This document shows positions 29,612 through 38,566 of a DNA stretch of 64,000 nt, in pieces (the stretch's first letter is position 1; every line of letters starts with the position of its first letter). This DNA comes from Streptomyces sp. DT2A-34. Its GTDB lineage: Bacteria; Actinomycetota; Actinomycetes; Streptomycetales; Streptomycetaceae. Under the pieces are notes generated by a model that saw nothing but the letters and a program-made list of their open reading frames with translations, was not told the DNA's origin and did no database searches. The stretch is taken from the NCBI RefSeq assembly GCF_030499515.1, contig NZ_JASTWJ010000001.1, positions 8,474,001-8,538,000 of the forward strand. Reading direction: 5' to 3'. A program made the translations under genes and the position numbers.

Positions 29612-30499
29612 CTACGCCCCGGTCAGCTGACGGCCCGCGAACGCCAGCTTGTCCGGGTTCACCACGGCTCGGGCATGCACGACGAGACCGTCGCTCAGCT
29701 CCAGCGCGACGACGCCGAGGAGCGTGTCGCCCGCCCAGGCGGCCACCGCCGGCTCGCCGTTGACCTCGGCCGTCGTGAAGTGCACGCCCTCCATGAACCG
29801 CTCGACCAGGCCCACCAGGAAACGGGACACCTTCTCCCGGCCCTCGACCGGCCGCCGGGCCGACGAGACCTTGCCACCACCGTCGCTCGACCAGATCACG
29901 TCGGCCGCCAGCAGCTTCTCCAGCCGGGCCAGATCGCCGTCCCGGGCCGCGGCCACGAAGGACGCGACGAGCTCCTCCTGTCGCTCCGGGGCCGGCTCGA
30001 ACCGCGACCGCGCCTCACCCACCCGCTGGACCGCGCGCCGGTAGAGCTGACGGCAGTTGGCCTCCGTCAGATCCAGCGCCTCGGCGATCTCCCGGTGGCC
30101 GTACGCGAACGCCTCCCGGAGGACGTACACGGCCCGCTCGGTCGGTGTGAGCCGCTCCAGCAGTACCAGCATCGCCATGGACACGGCGTCGCGCTGCTCG
30201 GCGGACTCCAGGGGGCCGAGTGTGCCGTCCGAGGTGATCACCGGCTCGGGCAGCCACGGCCCGGCGTACTGCTCGCGCCGGGCCCTGGCCGAAGTCAGCC
30301 GGGTGAGACAGAGGTTGGTGACGACCTTGGCGAGCCAGGCCGCGGGATGCTCGATCCGCGCACGGTCGGCGCCACTGAAACGCAGATAGGCGTCCTGGAC
30401 GGTGTCCTCGGCCTCCTCGGCGGAGCCCAGCATCCGATAGGCCAGGCCGAAGAGCCGGGGCCGGTGGGTCTCGAACTCGTCGGCGGTCGCGGTCGTCAT
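29612..30499 (-). CDS. sigJ: ECF41-type RNA polymerase sigma factor, SigJ-like
   Basis: 295 residues: sigma region 2 (residues about 5-75, FGLAYRMLGSAEEAEDTVQD), region 4 (about 110-165, LTPTERAVYVLREAFAYGHREIA) and a C-terminal SnoaL-like domain (about 175-285). The fused SnoaL domain, with NPDKLAF near the end, defines ECF41, in which it tunes activity in place of an anti-sigma factor. ATG 30499 (a GTG 9 bp earlier is possible). The likely target is the NmrA-like gene directly downstream. Confidence 0.9.
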   Translation of the reverse strand: MTTATADEFETHRPRLFGLAYRMLGSAEEAEDTVQDAYLRFSGADRARIEHPAAWLAKVVTNLCLTRLTSARARREQYAGPWLPEPVITSDGTLGPLESAEQRDAVSMAMLVLLERLTPTERAVYVLREAFAYGHREIAEALDLTEANCRQLYRRAVQRVGEARSRFEPAPERQEELVASFVAAARDGDLARLEKLLAADVIWSSDGGGKVSSARRPVEGREKVSRFLVGLVERFMEGVHFTTAEVNGEPAVAAWAGDTLLGVVALELSDGLVVHARAVVNPDKLAFAGRQLTGA

Positions 30500-30662
30500 G
30501 CCGTTCACCCTGCCAGAACCGCCGGAAGCGGGACTTGGGAGACCCGGCGGCGGGCAAGGGCCGTCGTCACCGCCGCCGGGTCGTCTGCGCGGCGTTCTGC
30601 GGACTCCGAGGTCTCCCGAACCCCAACGTCGTTCCTGTCCGCGGAAGTTGCGCCGACCCTAG

Positions 30663-30700
30663 AGAGGACTAGACCAGTGAGTCAATAGGTATGGACCAAT
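30663..30700 (+). promoter_or_regulatory. Tandem DasR (dre)/chitinase-promoter-like boxes without a chitinase
   Basis: AGAGGACTAGACCAGT (30663-30678) matches the DasR consensus A(C/G)TGGTCTAGACCA(C/G)T at 14 of 16 positions. A weaker copy ATAGGTATGGACCAAT (30685-30700) lies 22 bp on, in phase. Paired 12-bp direct repeats of this kind are the hallmark of Streptomyces chitinase promoters. No chitin-related gene is adjacent. Confidence 0.5.
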
Positions 30701-30803
30701 CCCGGATCAAAGAAATCCAGCCATGCAGCCTGTGAGGCACCCCACAGCATTCGCCCGCATGGACACCGATCAGGCGTGGCACACTGGCCCTGTACCAGAA
30801 GCA

Positions 30804-30930
30804 GCGCACTCCGGGGTCGGTGAAAGTCCGAACCGGCGGTTACAGTCCGCGACCCGGTCGCCTCCAGCGGCCGGTTGACCAGGTGAAATTCCTGGACCGA
30901 CGGTTAAAGTCCGGATGGGAGGCAGTGCGC
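30804..30930 (+). ncRNA. FMN riboswitch (RFN element)
   Basis: Closing stem GCGCACT (30804-30810) with AGTGCGC (30924-30930). Inside are the conserved RFN pieces: CGGGGTCGGTGAAAGTCCGA, ACCGGCGGTTACAGTCCGCG, a variable arm, GACCAGGTGAAATTCCTGGA, CCGACGGTTAAAGTCCGGAT and GGGAGG. It binds FMN and shuts off the rib operon that starts 148 nt downstream at 31079. Confidence 0.95.
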
Positions 30931-31078
30931 GGCGGGCGGGCATTCGTGCGCGCCGCCGTATTGGTTCGCCCCCGTGGCGAGCCCTGTTCGGCGTCGCCCC
31001 CGGTGTCCCTGCTCGTACATTCTGTCGTCATCGACAGCCCCGGAGTCCGTGCCCGAATGAGGCAGGAGGACCCGGGAA

Positions 31079-31696
31079 GTGTTCACCGGAATCGTCGAAG
31101 AGCTGGGCCAGGTCACGGCCGTCGAGACCCTCGACGACGCCTGTCGCTTCCGACTGTGCGGTCCCGTCGTCACCGACGGCGCGAAGCACGGAGACTCCAT
31201 CGCCGTCAACGGCGTCTGCCTCACGGTCGTCGACCACGAGGGCGACGAGTTCACCGCCGACGTCATGGCGGAGACGCTCGACCGCTCCAGCCTGGGCGCC
31301 CTCACCGTCGGCTCCCGCGTCAACCTGGAGCGCCCCACCGCCGTCGGCGCGCGCCTCGGCGGGCACATCGTGCAGGGGCACGTCGACGGCACCGGCGAGG
31401 TGCTGGAGCGCAAGCCCTCCGAGCACTGGGAGATCGTGAAGATCTCGCTCCCCGCGGACCTGTCCCGGTACGTCGTCGAGAAGGGCTCCATCACCGTCGA
31501 CGGCATCAGCCTCACCGTCGTCGACGCCGGGCCCGACTACTTCACCGTCAGCCTCATCCCGACCACCCTCGACCTGACCACGCTCGGCCTGAAGCAGCCC
31601 GGCGACCCGGTCAACCTCGAGGTCGACGTCATCGCCAAGTACGTCGAGCGGATGCTGGGCGACCGGCTCTCCTCCGAAGGGGCGACGGCCAAGTGA
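31079..31696 (+). CDS. ribE: Riboflavin synthase alpha subunit
   Basis: Dismutates two 6,7-dimethyl-8-ribityllumazine molecules into riboflavin plus the pyrimidine precursor. 205 residues with the two similar beta-barrel halves: [10 protein letters not shown], then VNGVCLTV in the first and VDGISLTV in the second. GTG start at 31079 with GGAGG upstream. It is the first gene of the FMN-riboswitch operon; its TGA overlaps the GTG of ribM by 4 nt, so translation is coupled. Confidence 0.96.
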   Translation: MFTGIVEELGQVTAVETLDDACRFRLCGPVVTDGAKHGDSIAVNGVCLTVVDHEGDEFTADVMAETLDRSSLGALTVGSRVNLERPTAVGARLGGHIVQGHVDGTGEVLERKPSEHWEIVKISLPADLSRYVVEKGSITVDGISLTVVDAGPDYFTVSLIPTTLDLTTLGLKQPGDPVNLEVDVIAKYVERMLGDRLSSEGATAK

Positions 31697-32334
31697 ACTC
31701 GCTGAACTCCGAGGCCTTCGCCCTGTTCGGCCAGCACATCCTCTGGTCGGACATGATCGGCAACCTCTTCGGCCTGGCCGCCCTCGCCCTCGGCTGGCGG
31801 CGCTCCATATGGACCTGGCCCGTGCAGTTCCTGGCCGGCCTGATCCTCTTCGGCGCCTTCTTCGGCCACCTCACCGGCAGCGCGGGCAAGCAGGCGGTCG
31901 TCATGCTCGTCGCGCTGTACGGCTGGTGGCAGTGGCAGCGCGGCAAGGGGCAGACGGAGGACGGCCACATCGCCGTACGGTTCGCCACCTGGCGCGAGCG
32001 CGGCGCGATGGTCGCGGCGGCCGCCGCCGGCACCGTCGTGGTGGCGCTGCTCTTCAAGGCGTACCCGAGCCTGTCCTGGGACCCCTGGCCCGACGCGTAC
32101 ATCTTCGTCGGCACCGTCGTCGCCATGTACGCCCAGGCGCGCGGCATGGTCGAGTTCTGGTTCGCCTGGCTGCTCGTCGACCTGGTCGGCGTGCCCCTGA
32201 ACTTCGCCAACGGCTACGCCTTCTCCGGCTTCGTCTACGTCATCTACGGCGCACTCGTCCTGTGGGGCATGCGCGACTGGTGGCTGCGCTCCCGCGAGGA
32301 CGCGCGGCCCGTCCTGGAAGGAGCGCCGGCATGA
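31693..32334 (+). CDS. ribM: RibM/PnuX-type riboflavin transporter
   Basis: 213 residues with about seven membrane segments and PnuC-family features (Trp-rich GWWQWQRG after TM3, [10 protein letters not shown] in a late helix). PnuC relatives inside FMN-riboswitch operons are riboflavin importers (RibM in Corynebacterium, formerly PnuX), acting by facilitated diffusion. GTG 31693 overlaps the ribE stop (GTGA), and its own TGA overlaps the ribBA ATG (ATGA), so the three are tightly coupled. Confidence 0.9.
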   Translation: MNSLNSEAFALFGQHILWSDMIGNLFGLAALALGWRRSIWTWPVQFLAGLILFGAFFGHLTGSAGKQAVVMLVALYGWWQWQRGKGQTEDGHIAVRFATWRERGAMVAAAAAGTVVVALLFKAYPSLSWDPWPDAYIFVGTVVAMYAQARGMVEFWFAWLLVDLVGVPLNFANGYAFSGFVYVIYGALVLWGMRDWWLRSREDARPVLEGAPA

Positions 32335-33620
32335 CCACGGCACCGATCCTGTACAGCACCGACGGTTTCGAGGACCTCAGCCTCGACCCGATCGAGCGGG
32401 CCATCGCCGACATCGCCGCGGGCCGCCCCGTCGTGGTCGTCGACGACGAGGACCGCGAGAACGAGGGCGACCTCGTCATCGCCGCCGAACACGCGACACC
32501 CGAGATCGTCGCGTTCATGATGAGCGAGTGCCGCGGCCTGATCTGCGCCCCCATGGAGCCCGAGGAGCTCGACCGGCTGGGACTGCAGCAGATGGTCGAC
32601 GACAACACCGAGTCCATGAAGACCGCGTTCACCGTGTCCGTGGACGCCTCCGCCGCGCACGGTGTGACCACCGGCATCTCCGCCTCCGACCGGGCGACCA
32701 CCCTTCAGCTCCTCGCGAGCGGCAGGGCGGAGCCGTCGGACCTCGTCCGCCCCGGCCACATCTTCCCGCTGCGCGCCAGGTCCGGCGGCGTCCTCGTGCG
32801 CAACGGCCACACCGAGGCGGCCGTCGACCTCGCCCGCCTCGCGGGGCTGCGCCCGGCCGGCGCCATCGTCGAGATCGCCGGCGAGGACGGCGAGATGCTG
32901 CGGCTGCCCGAGCTGATCCCGTTCGCCCGCAAGCACGGCCTGACGATCATCTCCATCGAGGACCTCATCGCCTACCGCCGCTCCGCCGAGCCCACCGTCC
33001 GCCGCGAGGCCGAGACGCGGCTCCCCACCGCCCACGGCACCTTCACGGCGTACGGCTACCGCTCCACCGTCGACGGCGTCGAGCACGTCGCCCTCGTGCA
33101 CGGCGAGATCGGCGACGGCGAGGACGTCCTGGTCCGCGTCCACTCCGAGTGCCTCACCGGCGACGTGTTCAGCTCCCTGCGCTGCGACTGCGGCCCCCAG
33201 CTGGACGCCTCCCTGCAGCGCATCCAGGCCGAGGGCAGGGGAGTGGTGGTCTACCTGCGCGGACACGAGGGACGCGGCATCGGGCTGCTCTCCAAGCTGC
33301 GCGCGTACGAACTCCAGGAGAACGGCCGCGACACCCTCGACGCCAACCTCGAACTCGGCCTGCCCGCCGACGCCCGCGACTACGGCGCCGGCGCGCAGAT
33401 CCTGACGGATCTGGGAATCACGAGCGTCCGCCTGATGACCAACAACCCCGACAAGAGCGACGCCCTCGTCCGGCACGGCATCAAGGTCTCCGACCGCGAG
33501 CCGATGCCTGTACAGGCGGGCGAGCACAACCTCCGCTACCTGCGCACCAAGCGGGACCGGATGGGACACGACCTGCCCTGGCTGGACACGGCCCCCGTGT
33601 CCACCTGCAGCAACCAGTAG
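32331..33620 (+). CDS. ribBA: Bifunctional DHBP synthase / GTP cyclohydrolase II
   Basis: 429 residues. N-terminal half (about 15-220): 3,4-dihydroxy-2-butanone-4-phosphate synthase with [11 protein letters not shown] and the [11 protein letters not shown] segment. C-terminal half (about 225-415): GTP cyclohydrolase II with zinc ligands Cys274, Cys285 and Cys287 and [10 protein letters not shown]. It makes both precursors of lumazine, from ribulose 5-phosphate and GTP. The C-terminal [10 protein letters not shown] tail is unremarkable. ATG 32331 overlaps the ribM stop. Confidence 0.96.
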   Translation: MTTAPILYSTDGFEDLSLDPIERAIADIAAGRPVVVVDDEDRENEGDLVIAAEHATPEIVAFMMSECRGLICAPMEPEELDRLGLQQMVDDNTESMKTAFTVSVDASAAHGVTTGISASDRATTLQLLASGRAEPSDLVRPGHIFPLRARSGGVLVRNGHTEAAVDLARLAGLRPAGAIVEIAGEDGEMLRLPELIPFARKHGLTIISIEDLIAYRRSAEPTVRREAETRLPTAHGTFTAYGYRSTVDGVEHVALVHGEIGDGEDVLVRVHSECLTGDVFSSLRCDCGPQLDASLQRIQAEGRGVVVYLRGHEGRGIGLLSKLRAYELQENGRDTLDANLELGLPADARDYGAGAQILTDLGITSVRLMTNNPDKSDALVRHGIKVSDREPMPVQAGEHNLRYLRTKRDRMGHDLPWLDTAPVSTCSNQ

Positions 33621-33642
33621 CACAACGAGGAGACACAAGAAC

Positions 33643-34131
33643 GTGAGCGGCAAGGGCGCAGCACCGGAACTGTCCGTACGCAACGTGGGCGACCTTCGGG
33701 TCGCGGTCATCGCGGCGCAGTGGCACGACAAGGTGATGGACGGTCTGGTCAACGGCGCCCTGCGCGCCCTGCACGACCTGGGGATCGACGAGCCGACCCT
33801 GCTCCGGGTCCCCGGCAGCTGGGAACTCCCGGTGGTCGCCAAGGTCCTCGCGGGCCGCGGCTACGACGCGATCGTCGCCCTCGGCGTCGTCATCCGCGGC
33901 GGCACCCCGCACTTCGAGTACGTGTGCCAGGGCGTGACCCAGGGCCTGACCCAGGTCTCGGTCGAGACCGGCGTCCCCGTCGGCTTCGGCGTGCTGACCT
34001 GCGACACCGAGGAACAGGCCCTGGACCGGGCGGGCATCGAGGGCTCCAGCGAGGACAAGGGACACGAGGCGGTGACGGCGGCCGTGGCGACCGCGGCCAC
34101 CCTCCGCTCAGTATCTGAACCCTGGCGCTGA
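33643..34131 (+). CDS. ribH: 6,7-dimethyl-8-ribityllumazine synthase
   Basis: Condenses the ribBA products into the riboflavin precursor. 162 residues of the icosahedral lumazine synthase family, with VPGSWELP, the catalytic His90 in GGTPHFEYV, and a final SSEDKGHEA segment. GTG 33643 after GAGGAG. Last gene of the rib operon; ribD/ribG is not in this window. Its stop codon overlaps the -35 box of hisE. Confidence 0.96.
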   Translation: MSGKGAAPELSVRNVGDLRVAVIAAQWHDKVMDGLVNGALRALHDLGIDEPTLLRVPGSWELPVVAKVLAGRGYDAIVALGVVIRGGTPHFEYVCQGVTQGLTQVSVETGVPVGFGVLTCDTEEQALDRAGIEGSSEDKGHEAVTAAVATAATLRSVSEPWR

Positions 34132-34155
34132 CGAAACCGATATGTGGCATAGGCT
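34128..34155 (+). promoter_or_regulatory. hisE promoter, probably near-leaderless
   Basis: CTGACG (34128-34133), 16 bp, TAGGCT (34150-34155). The hisE ATG at 34166 is 10 bp after the -10 box, so transcription starts within a few bases of it; there is no ribosome site. Confidence 0.65.
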
Positions 34156-34165
34156 GAGCGTCACC

Positions 34166-34438
34166 ATGTCCAAGAAGACGTTCGAGGAGCTCTTCACCGA
34201 GCTCCAGCAGAAGGCCGCCCACGGCGACCCAGCCACTTCCCGCACCGCCGAACTGGTCGGCAAGGGCGTCCATGCCATCGGCAAGAAGGTCGTCGAGGAG
34301 GCCGCCGAGGTCTGGATGGCCGCCGAGTACGAGGGCAAGGAAGCGGCCGCCGAGGAGATCTCGCAGCTGCTGTACCACGTCCAGGTGATGATGGTCGCCC
34401 GCGGCATCTCCCTGGACGACGTGTACGCCCACCTCTGA
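34166..34438 (+). CDS. hisE: Phosphoribosyl-ATP pyrophosphatase
   Basis: Second step of histidine synthesis: hydrolyses PR-ATP to PR-AMP. 90 residues, all helical MazG-like fold with the metal-binding [14 protein letters not shown] (EExxE) and [16 protein letters not shown] 34166 begins the typical [10 protein letters not shown]; the longer frame from GTG 34142 would include promoter sequence. Short leader, see promoter. Paired with hisG 50 bp downstream. Confidence 0.95.
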   Translation: MSKKTFEELFTELQQKAAHGDPATSRTAELVGKGVHAIGKKVVEEAAEVWMAAEYEGKEAAAEEISQLLYHVQVMMVARGISLDDVYAHL

Positions 34439-34488
34439 GTACCAGCACCCGCACCCCCATATAAGAGCGAACGAAGGAAGCCGACCTC

Positions 34489-35337
34489 ATGCTGCGCATC
34501 GCCGTCCCCAACAAGGGTTCACTGTCCGGCCCTGCGGCGGAGATGCTGCATGAGGCCGGCTACCAGCAGCGCCGCGAGTCCAAGGAACTGCGGATCGTCG
34601 ACCCGGTCAACGACGTCGAGTTCTTCTACCTCCGCCCCCGCGACATCGCGATCTACGTCTCCTCCGGGCAGCTCGACATCGGCATCACCGGCCGTGACCT
34701 GCTGATCGACTCCGGCGCCAACGCCGAGGAGATCCTGCCGCTGGGCTTCGCCCGCTCCACCTTCCGCTTCGCCTCCAAGCCGGGCGCGGCGAGGGGCGTC
34801 GAGGACCTCACGGGCAAGACGGTCGCCACCTCCTACGAGGGCATCGTCGCCAAGCACCTCGCCGACAGCGGCATCGACGCCTCCGTCGTCCACCTCGACG
34901 GTGCCGTCGAGACCGCCATCGAGCTGGGCGTCGCCGAGGTCATCGCGGATGTCGTCGAGACCGGCACCAGCCTGCGCAACGCCGGCCTGGAGGTCTTCGG
35001 CGACCCGATCATGAAGTCCGAGGCCGTCGTCATCCGCCGCACCGGCGCGGACGGCGAGGAGCCCAAGGTGCAGCAGTTCCTGCGCCGCCTGCAGGGCGTC
35101 CTGGTCGCACGGACGTACGTGATGATGGACTACGACTGCCGCGTCGAGCAGCTCGAGAAGGCCGTCGCCCTCACCCCGGGCCTGGAGTCCCCGACCGTCT
35201 CCCCGCTGCACAACGAGGGCTGGGTCGCCGTCCGGGCCATGGTTCCGGCCAAGGAGGCCCAGCGCATCATGGACGACCTGTACGACATCGGCGCCCGGGC
35301 CATCCTGACGACGGCCATCCACGCCTGCCGCCTCTGA
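34489..35337 (+). CDS. hisG: ATP phosphoribosyltransferase (long form)
   Basis: First and feedback-controlled step of histidine synthesis. 282 residues, the long HisG that works without HisZ and carries a C-terminal ACT-like histidine-binding domain (about 210-280). Visible motifs: AVPNKGSLS, GITGRDLLIDSG, and the PRPP loop ADVVETGTSLRNAG (Glu-Thr-Gly-Thr-Ser). ATG 34489 with GAAGGAAG upstream. Confidence 0.96.
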   Translation: MLRIAVPNKGSLSGPAAEMLHEAGYQQRRESKELRIVDPVNDVEFFYLRPRDIAIYVSSGQLDIGITGRDLLIDSGANAEEILPLGFARSTFRFASKPGAARGVEDLTGKTVATSYEGIVAKHLADSGIDASVVHLDGAVETAIELGVAEVIADVVETGTSLRNAGLEVFGDPIMKSEAVVIRRTGADGEEPKVQQFLRRLQGVLVARTYVMMDYDCRVEQLEKAVALTPGLESPTVSPLHNEGWVAVRAMVPAKEAQRIMDDLYDIGARAILTTAIHACRL

Positions 35338-35356
35338 GTCGAGGGGCCGTACACCG

Positions 35357-35815
35357 ATGTCCTCCGAACTGCCCACCCTGCCCGTCACCTTCCGGCCGGG
35401 CCGCACCCGGGTCGTCCTGCTCACGGCCGGCGTCGCGATCTTCGTCGTCATCACGACGGTCGCGCTGCTGCTGGAGAAGCTCGGCCCGGGCGAACGCCTC
35501 AGCTTCATCCTCACCGGCGCGCTCATGTTCGGCGTGCTGGCCATGCTGGCGCGCGTCAAGGTCGTCGCCGACGAGTCCGGCGTCACCGTGGTGAACATCG
35601 CCGGCAGGCGCCGTCTGGAGTGGGCCGAGATCGTCCAGGTGAACCTCCGCCCGGGTGATCCCTGGGTGTTCCTCAACCTCAGCGACGGCACCAGCCTGCC
35701 CGCGCTCGGCATCCAGCCGGGCATCGCCAAGCAGCGTGCTATCGCCGACGCCCGCGCTCTGCGGGCGCTCGTCGAGGCCCGCGCCGTCAGGGACCCCGAG
35801 GAGCATCAGGGCTGA
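35357..35815 (+). CDS. PH-domain membrane protein
   Basis: 152 residues: two membrane segments (about 20-42 and 50-68) and a cytoplasmic bacterial PH-like domain (VKVVADESGVTVVNIAGRR, then LEWAEIVQV). Found next to hisG in many actinobacteria; role unknown. ATG 35357, 20 bp after hisG, so likely cotranscribed with it. A strong hairpin follows at 35888. Confidence 0.85.
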   Translation: MSSELPTLPVTFRPGRTRVVLLTAGVAIFVVITTVALLLEKLGPGERLSFILTGALMFGVLAMLARVKVVADESGVTVVNIAGRRRLEWAEIVQVNLRPGDPWVFLNLSDGTSLPALGIQPGIAKQRAIADARALRALVEARAVRDPEEHQG

Positions 35816-35887
35816 GTCCGAGGGCCATCGGGGCTGACTCAGGGACGTTCACCCTGCCGTAAATCCCCATGTCTTGATTAATCTGTT

Positions 35888-35915
35888 GGCGGAGGCGTTT
35901 TCTGGCGCCTCCGCC
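35888..35915 (+). terminator. Terminator of the his/PH unit
   Basis: GGCGGAGGCG (35888-35897) pairs perfectly with CGCCTCCGCC (35906-35915) over an 8-nt loop TTTTCTGG. Confidence 0.8.
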
Positions 35916-36038
35916 CCTGATGTTCCATCCGGTCTTCAGAGGCCCCCGACTACCCGAGGAGTGATTCCCTCCAGCGATGGACGGATCGTCCTGTAGTACC
36001 TGCGCCGCCCCCTCCCGACATACCGGGGCGGCGGCATC

Positions 36039-37364
36039 ATGAGCACCCCCTTGCTGCTTCTGGCAGCCGCGTTCCTCCTGATCCTCGCCAACGGCTTCTT
36101 CGTGGCCGCCGAGTTCGGCCTGGTCACCGTCGAGGCCACGGACGCCGAGAAGGCCGCCGCCGAGGGCGACCGACGGGCCCGCAGGGTCGCCGAGTCGCTG
36201 AAGGAGCTGTCCTTCCAGCTCTCCGGCACCCAGCTCGGCATCACCATCACCTCCCTCGTCGTCGGCATGCTCGCCGAACCGGCGCTCGCGGAGCTGCTGG
36301 GCGTCCCCTTCACCGCGATCGGCGTCCCCGAGGGCGCGGTGCCCGGCGTCGCCGTGGTCGTCGGCATGCTGCTGGCCTCGGCCGTGCAGATGGTGATCGG
36401 CGAGCTCGTGCCCAAGAACTGGGCGGTGTCCCGGCCGATGCAGGTCGCGCGCTTCGTCGCCGGCCCGCAGCACGTCTTCGCACGTCTGTTCCGGCCGGTG
36501 ATCGCCGCGCTGAACTCCGTCGCCAACCGCCTCGTCCGCGCCATGGGCATCGAGCCCGCCGAGGAGCTGGCCTCCGCCCGTACCCCCGGCGAACTCGTCT
36601 CCCTGGCCCGGCACTCCGCCCAGGCCGGCGCCCTGGAGCAGGACACGGCGGATCTGTTCGTACGGACGCTTTCACTCGGCGAGCTGACCGCGCAGCACGT
36701 GATGACGCCGCGCGTGAAGGTCAGCGCGCTCCAGTCGTCGGCCACCGCCGAGGACGTCGTCAACCTGACCCGCGCCACGGGCCTGTCCCGCTTCCCGGTC
36801 TACCGGGAGAGGATCGACGAGATCGTCGGCATGGTCCATCTGAAGGACGCGCTGGCGATCCGTTCGAGTGATCGTCTGCGCACCCCGGTCGGGCGCATCG
36901 CCCGCCCGGCGCTGCTCGTCCCCGAGACCCTGCCGGTCCAGCCCCTCCTCGCCCAGCTGCGCAGCGAGCAGCCCATCGCCGTCGTCGTCGACGAGTACGG
37001 CGGTACGGCCGGGGTGGTCACGCTGGAGGACATCGTCGAGGAGATCGTCGGCGAGGTCCGCGACGAACACGACGGCCAGGACCTGCCCGAACTCGCCGCC
37101 GCTCCGCCGGAGGACGGCCGCCCCGCCTGGGACGCCGACGGCAGCTGCCGCGTCGACATCCTCCAGCGCATAGGACTCGATGTGCCCGAAGGGCCGTACG
37201 AGACCGTCGCCGGACTCGTCGCCGACCTGCTCGGGCGCATCCCGGCCGTCGGGGACAAGGCGGAACTGCCCGGCTGGCGGCTGTCGGTGCGCCGGGTCGG
37301 CCACTACCGCGCCGAGCGCGTCCGGCTGGTCCGGACGGGGTCCGTCGTGGAGGTCGCCCGATGA
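36039..37364 (+). CDS. CNNM/CorC-type membrane protein with CBS pair (HlyC/CorC family)
   Basis: 441 residues: N-terminal CNNM (DUF21) transmembrane domain with ILANGFFVAAEFGLV and a later PKNWAV motif, a CBS pair (about 210-335, containing VMTPRVKVSAL and VDEYGGTAGVVTLEDIVEEI), and a C-terminal CorC_HlyC/transporter-associated domain. Members are linked to magnesium or cobalt efflux. ATG 36039; its stop overlaps the next gene (ATGA), making a two-gene operon of paralogues. Confidence 0.92.
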   Translation: MSTPLLLLAAAFLLILANGFFVAAEFGLVTVEATDAEKAAAEGDRRARRVAESLKELSFQLSGTQLGITITSLVVGMLAEPALAELLGVPFTAIGVPEGAVPGVAVVVGMLLASAVQMVIGELVPKNWAVSRPMQVARFVAGPQHVFARLFRPVIAALNSVANRLVRAMGIEPAEELASARTPGELVSLARHSAQAGALEQDTADLFVRTLSLGELTAQHVMTPRVKVSALQSSATAEDVVNLTRATGLSRFPVYRERIDEIVGMVHLKDALAIRSSDRLRTPVGRIARPALLVPETLPVQPLLAQLRSEQPIAVVVDEYGGTAGVVTLEDIVEEIVGEVRDEHDGQDLPELAAAPPEDGRPAWDADGSCRVDILQRIGLDVPEGPYETVAGLVADLLGRIPAVGDKAELPGWRLSVRRVGHYRAERVRLVRTGSVVEVAR

Positions 37365-38449
37365 GCGTGCTCCAACTCCTCTTCGCCGCGCTGCTCGTGC
37401 TCGCCAACGGCTTCTTCGTCGGCGCCGAGTTCGCGCTGGTCTCCGTCCGGCGCAGCCAGATCGAACCGCTGGGCACCGCACGGGCCCGTCAGGTCCTGTA
37501 CGGCCTGGAGCGGCTGCCGCAGATGATGGCGGCGGCCCAGTTCGGCATCACCGTCTGCTCGCTGACGCTCGGCGCGGTCGCCGAACCGACGGTGGCGCAC
37601 CTGCTGGAGCCGGTGTTCGAATGGATCCACCTGCCGCACGGCATGATCCACCCGCTCACCTATGTCATCGCGCTCGCCGCGGTGGTCTTCTTCCACCTGG
37701 TCATCGGCGAGATGCTGCCGAAGAACCTGGCGATGGCGGCGCCGGAGAAGGTCGCGCTGTGGCTCAGCCCCGGCCTGGTCTGGTTCGCCCGCTTCTGCCG
37801 GCCGATCACCGTGGCCCTCGGCGCGGTCGCCCAGGCCATCCTGCGGCTCTTCCGCGTCGAGCCGAAGGACGAGGTCGAGGCGGTGTTCACCAGCGAGCAG
37901 CTCAACCGCCTCGTCGAGGACTCCGGTCAGGCCGGCCTGCTCGACCCCGAGGAGCAGGAACGTTTGGAGGATGCGCTGGAACTGGGCTCCCGCCCGGTGA
38001 CGGACGTGCTCCTCAAGCGCGAGTCCCTCGTCACGGTCAGCCCGTCGGTCACCCCCGGCCAGATCGTCGCGCTCACCGCCCGCACCGGGTACTCCCGTTT
38101 CCCGGTGGCGGCGGAGAACGGCGCCTTCATGGGCTACCTGCATGTGAAGGACGTACTGGATCTGGAGGAGTCGCAACGCGCGGTGCCGCAGCAGGTGTGG
38201 CACCCGATGACGACGCTGCGCTCGGAACTGCCGCTGGACGACGCCCTGACGGTGATGCGCCGCGCCGCGACCCACCTCGCCCAGGTGGCCGACGCCTCCG
38301 GCAAGGTCCTCGGCCTCGTCGCGCTGGAGGACGTACTGGAGCTGCTGGTCGGCGAGGTACGCGACCCGGCGCACCGGGAGCTGCCGGAGGTACGGGTCAC
38401 GGGGCCGCGGGTGAACAGCGGGGAGCCTGAGGAGGCCCTGGCGGGATAG
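37361..38449 (+). CDS. CNNM-domain protein with CBS pair, paralogue of the preceding gene
   Basis: 362 residues: the same CNNM layout (LANGFFVGAEFALVSVRRS, GEMLPKNLAM) and a CBS pair (about 205-330), but no C-terminal CorC_HlyC domain. Translationally coupled to the preceding gene by a 4-nt overlap, so the two probably form a heteromeric ion exporter; inferred, not shown. A hairpin at 38468-38495 ends the unit. Confidence 0.92.
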   Translation: MSVLQLLFAALLVLANGFFVGAEFALVSVRRSQIEPLGTARARQVLYGLERLPQMMAAAQFGITVCSLTLGAVAEPTVAHLLEPVFEWIHLPHGMIHPLTYVIALAAVVFFHLVIGEMLPKNLAMAAPEKVALWLSPGLVWFARFCRPITVALGAVAQAILRLFRVEPKDEVEAVFTSEQLNRLVEDSGQAGLLDPEEQERLEDALELGSRPVTDVLLKRESLVTVSPSVTPGQIVALTARTGYSRFPVAAENGAFMGYLHVKDVLDLEESQRAVPQQVWHPMTTLRSELPLDDALTVMRRAATHLAQVADASGKVLGLVALEDVLELLVGEVRDPAHRELPEVRVTGPRVNSGEPEEALAG

Positions 38450-38467
38450 CGAGTGCCCGGTGCTGGT

Positions 38468-38495
38468 GCGGGCGGGGGTTGGGTCGTCCGCCCGC
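38468..38495. terminator. Hairpin between CBS operon and AAA gene
   Basis: GCGGGCGG (38468-38475) pairs with CCGCCCGC (38488-38495), between convergent genes. Confidence 0.6.
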
Positions 38496-38566
38496 GCCGG
38501 CGGGGTGCGGCCTGCGCCCACCCGTGCCGCCCCAAGCGGCACGACTGCCCGCAGGCTGCGTCGGTC

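Larger units (their letters stand above)
30500..31078. other. Intergenic region between sigJ and the riboflavin operon
   Basis: 579 bp with no credible gene. Contains two DasR/chitinase-type boxes (30663-30700), an FMN riboswitch (30804-30930) and a further 148-nt leader with weak hairpins such as GGTTCGCC-N5-GGCGAGCC (30963-30983). The rib promoter must lie between about 30700 and 30800, but no box is convincing. Confidence 0.6.
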
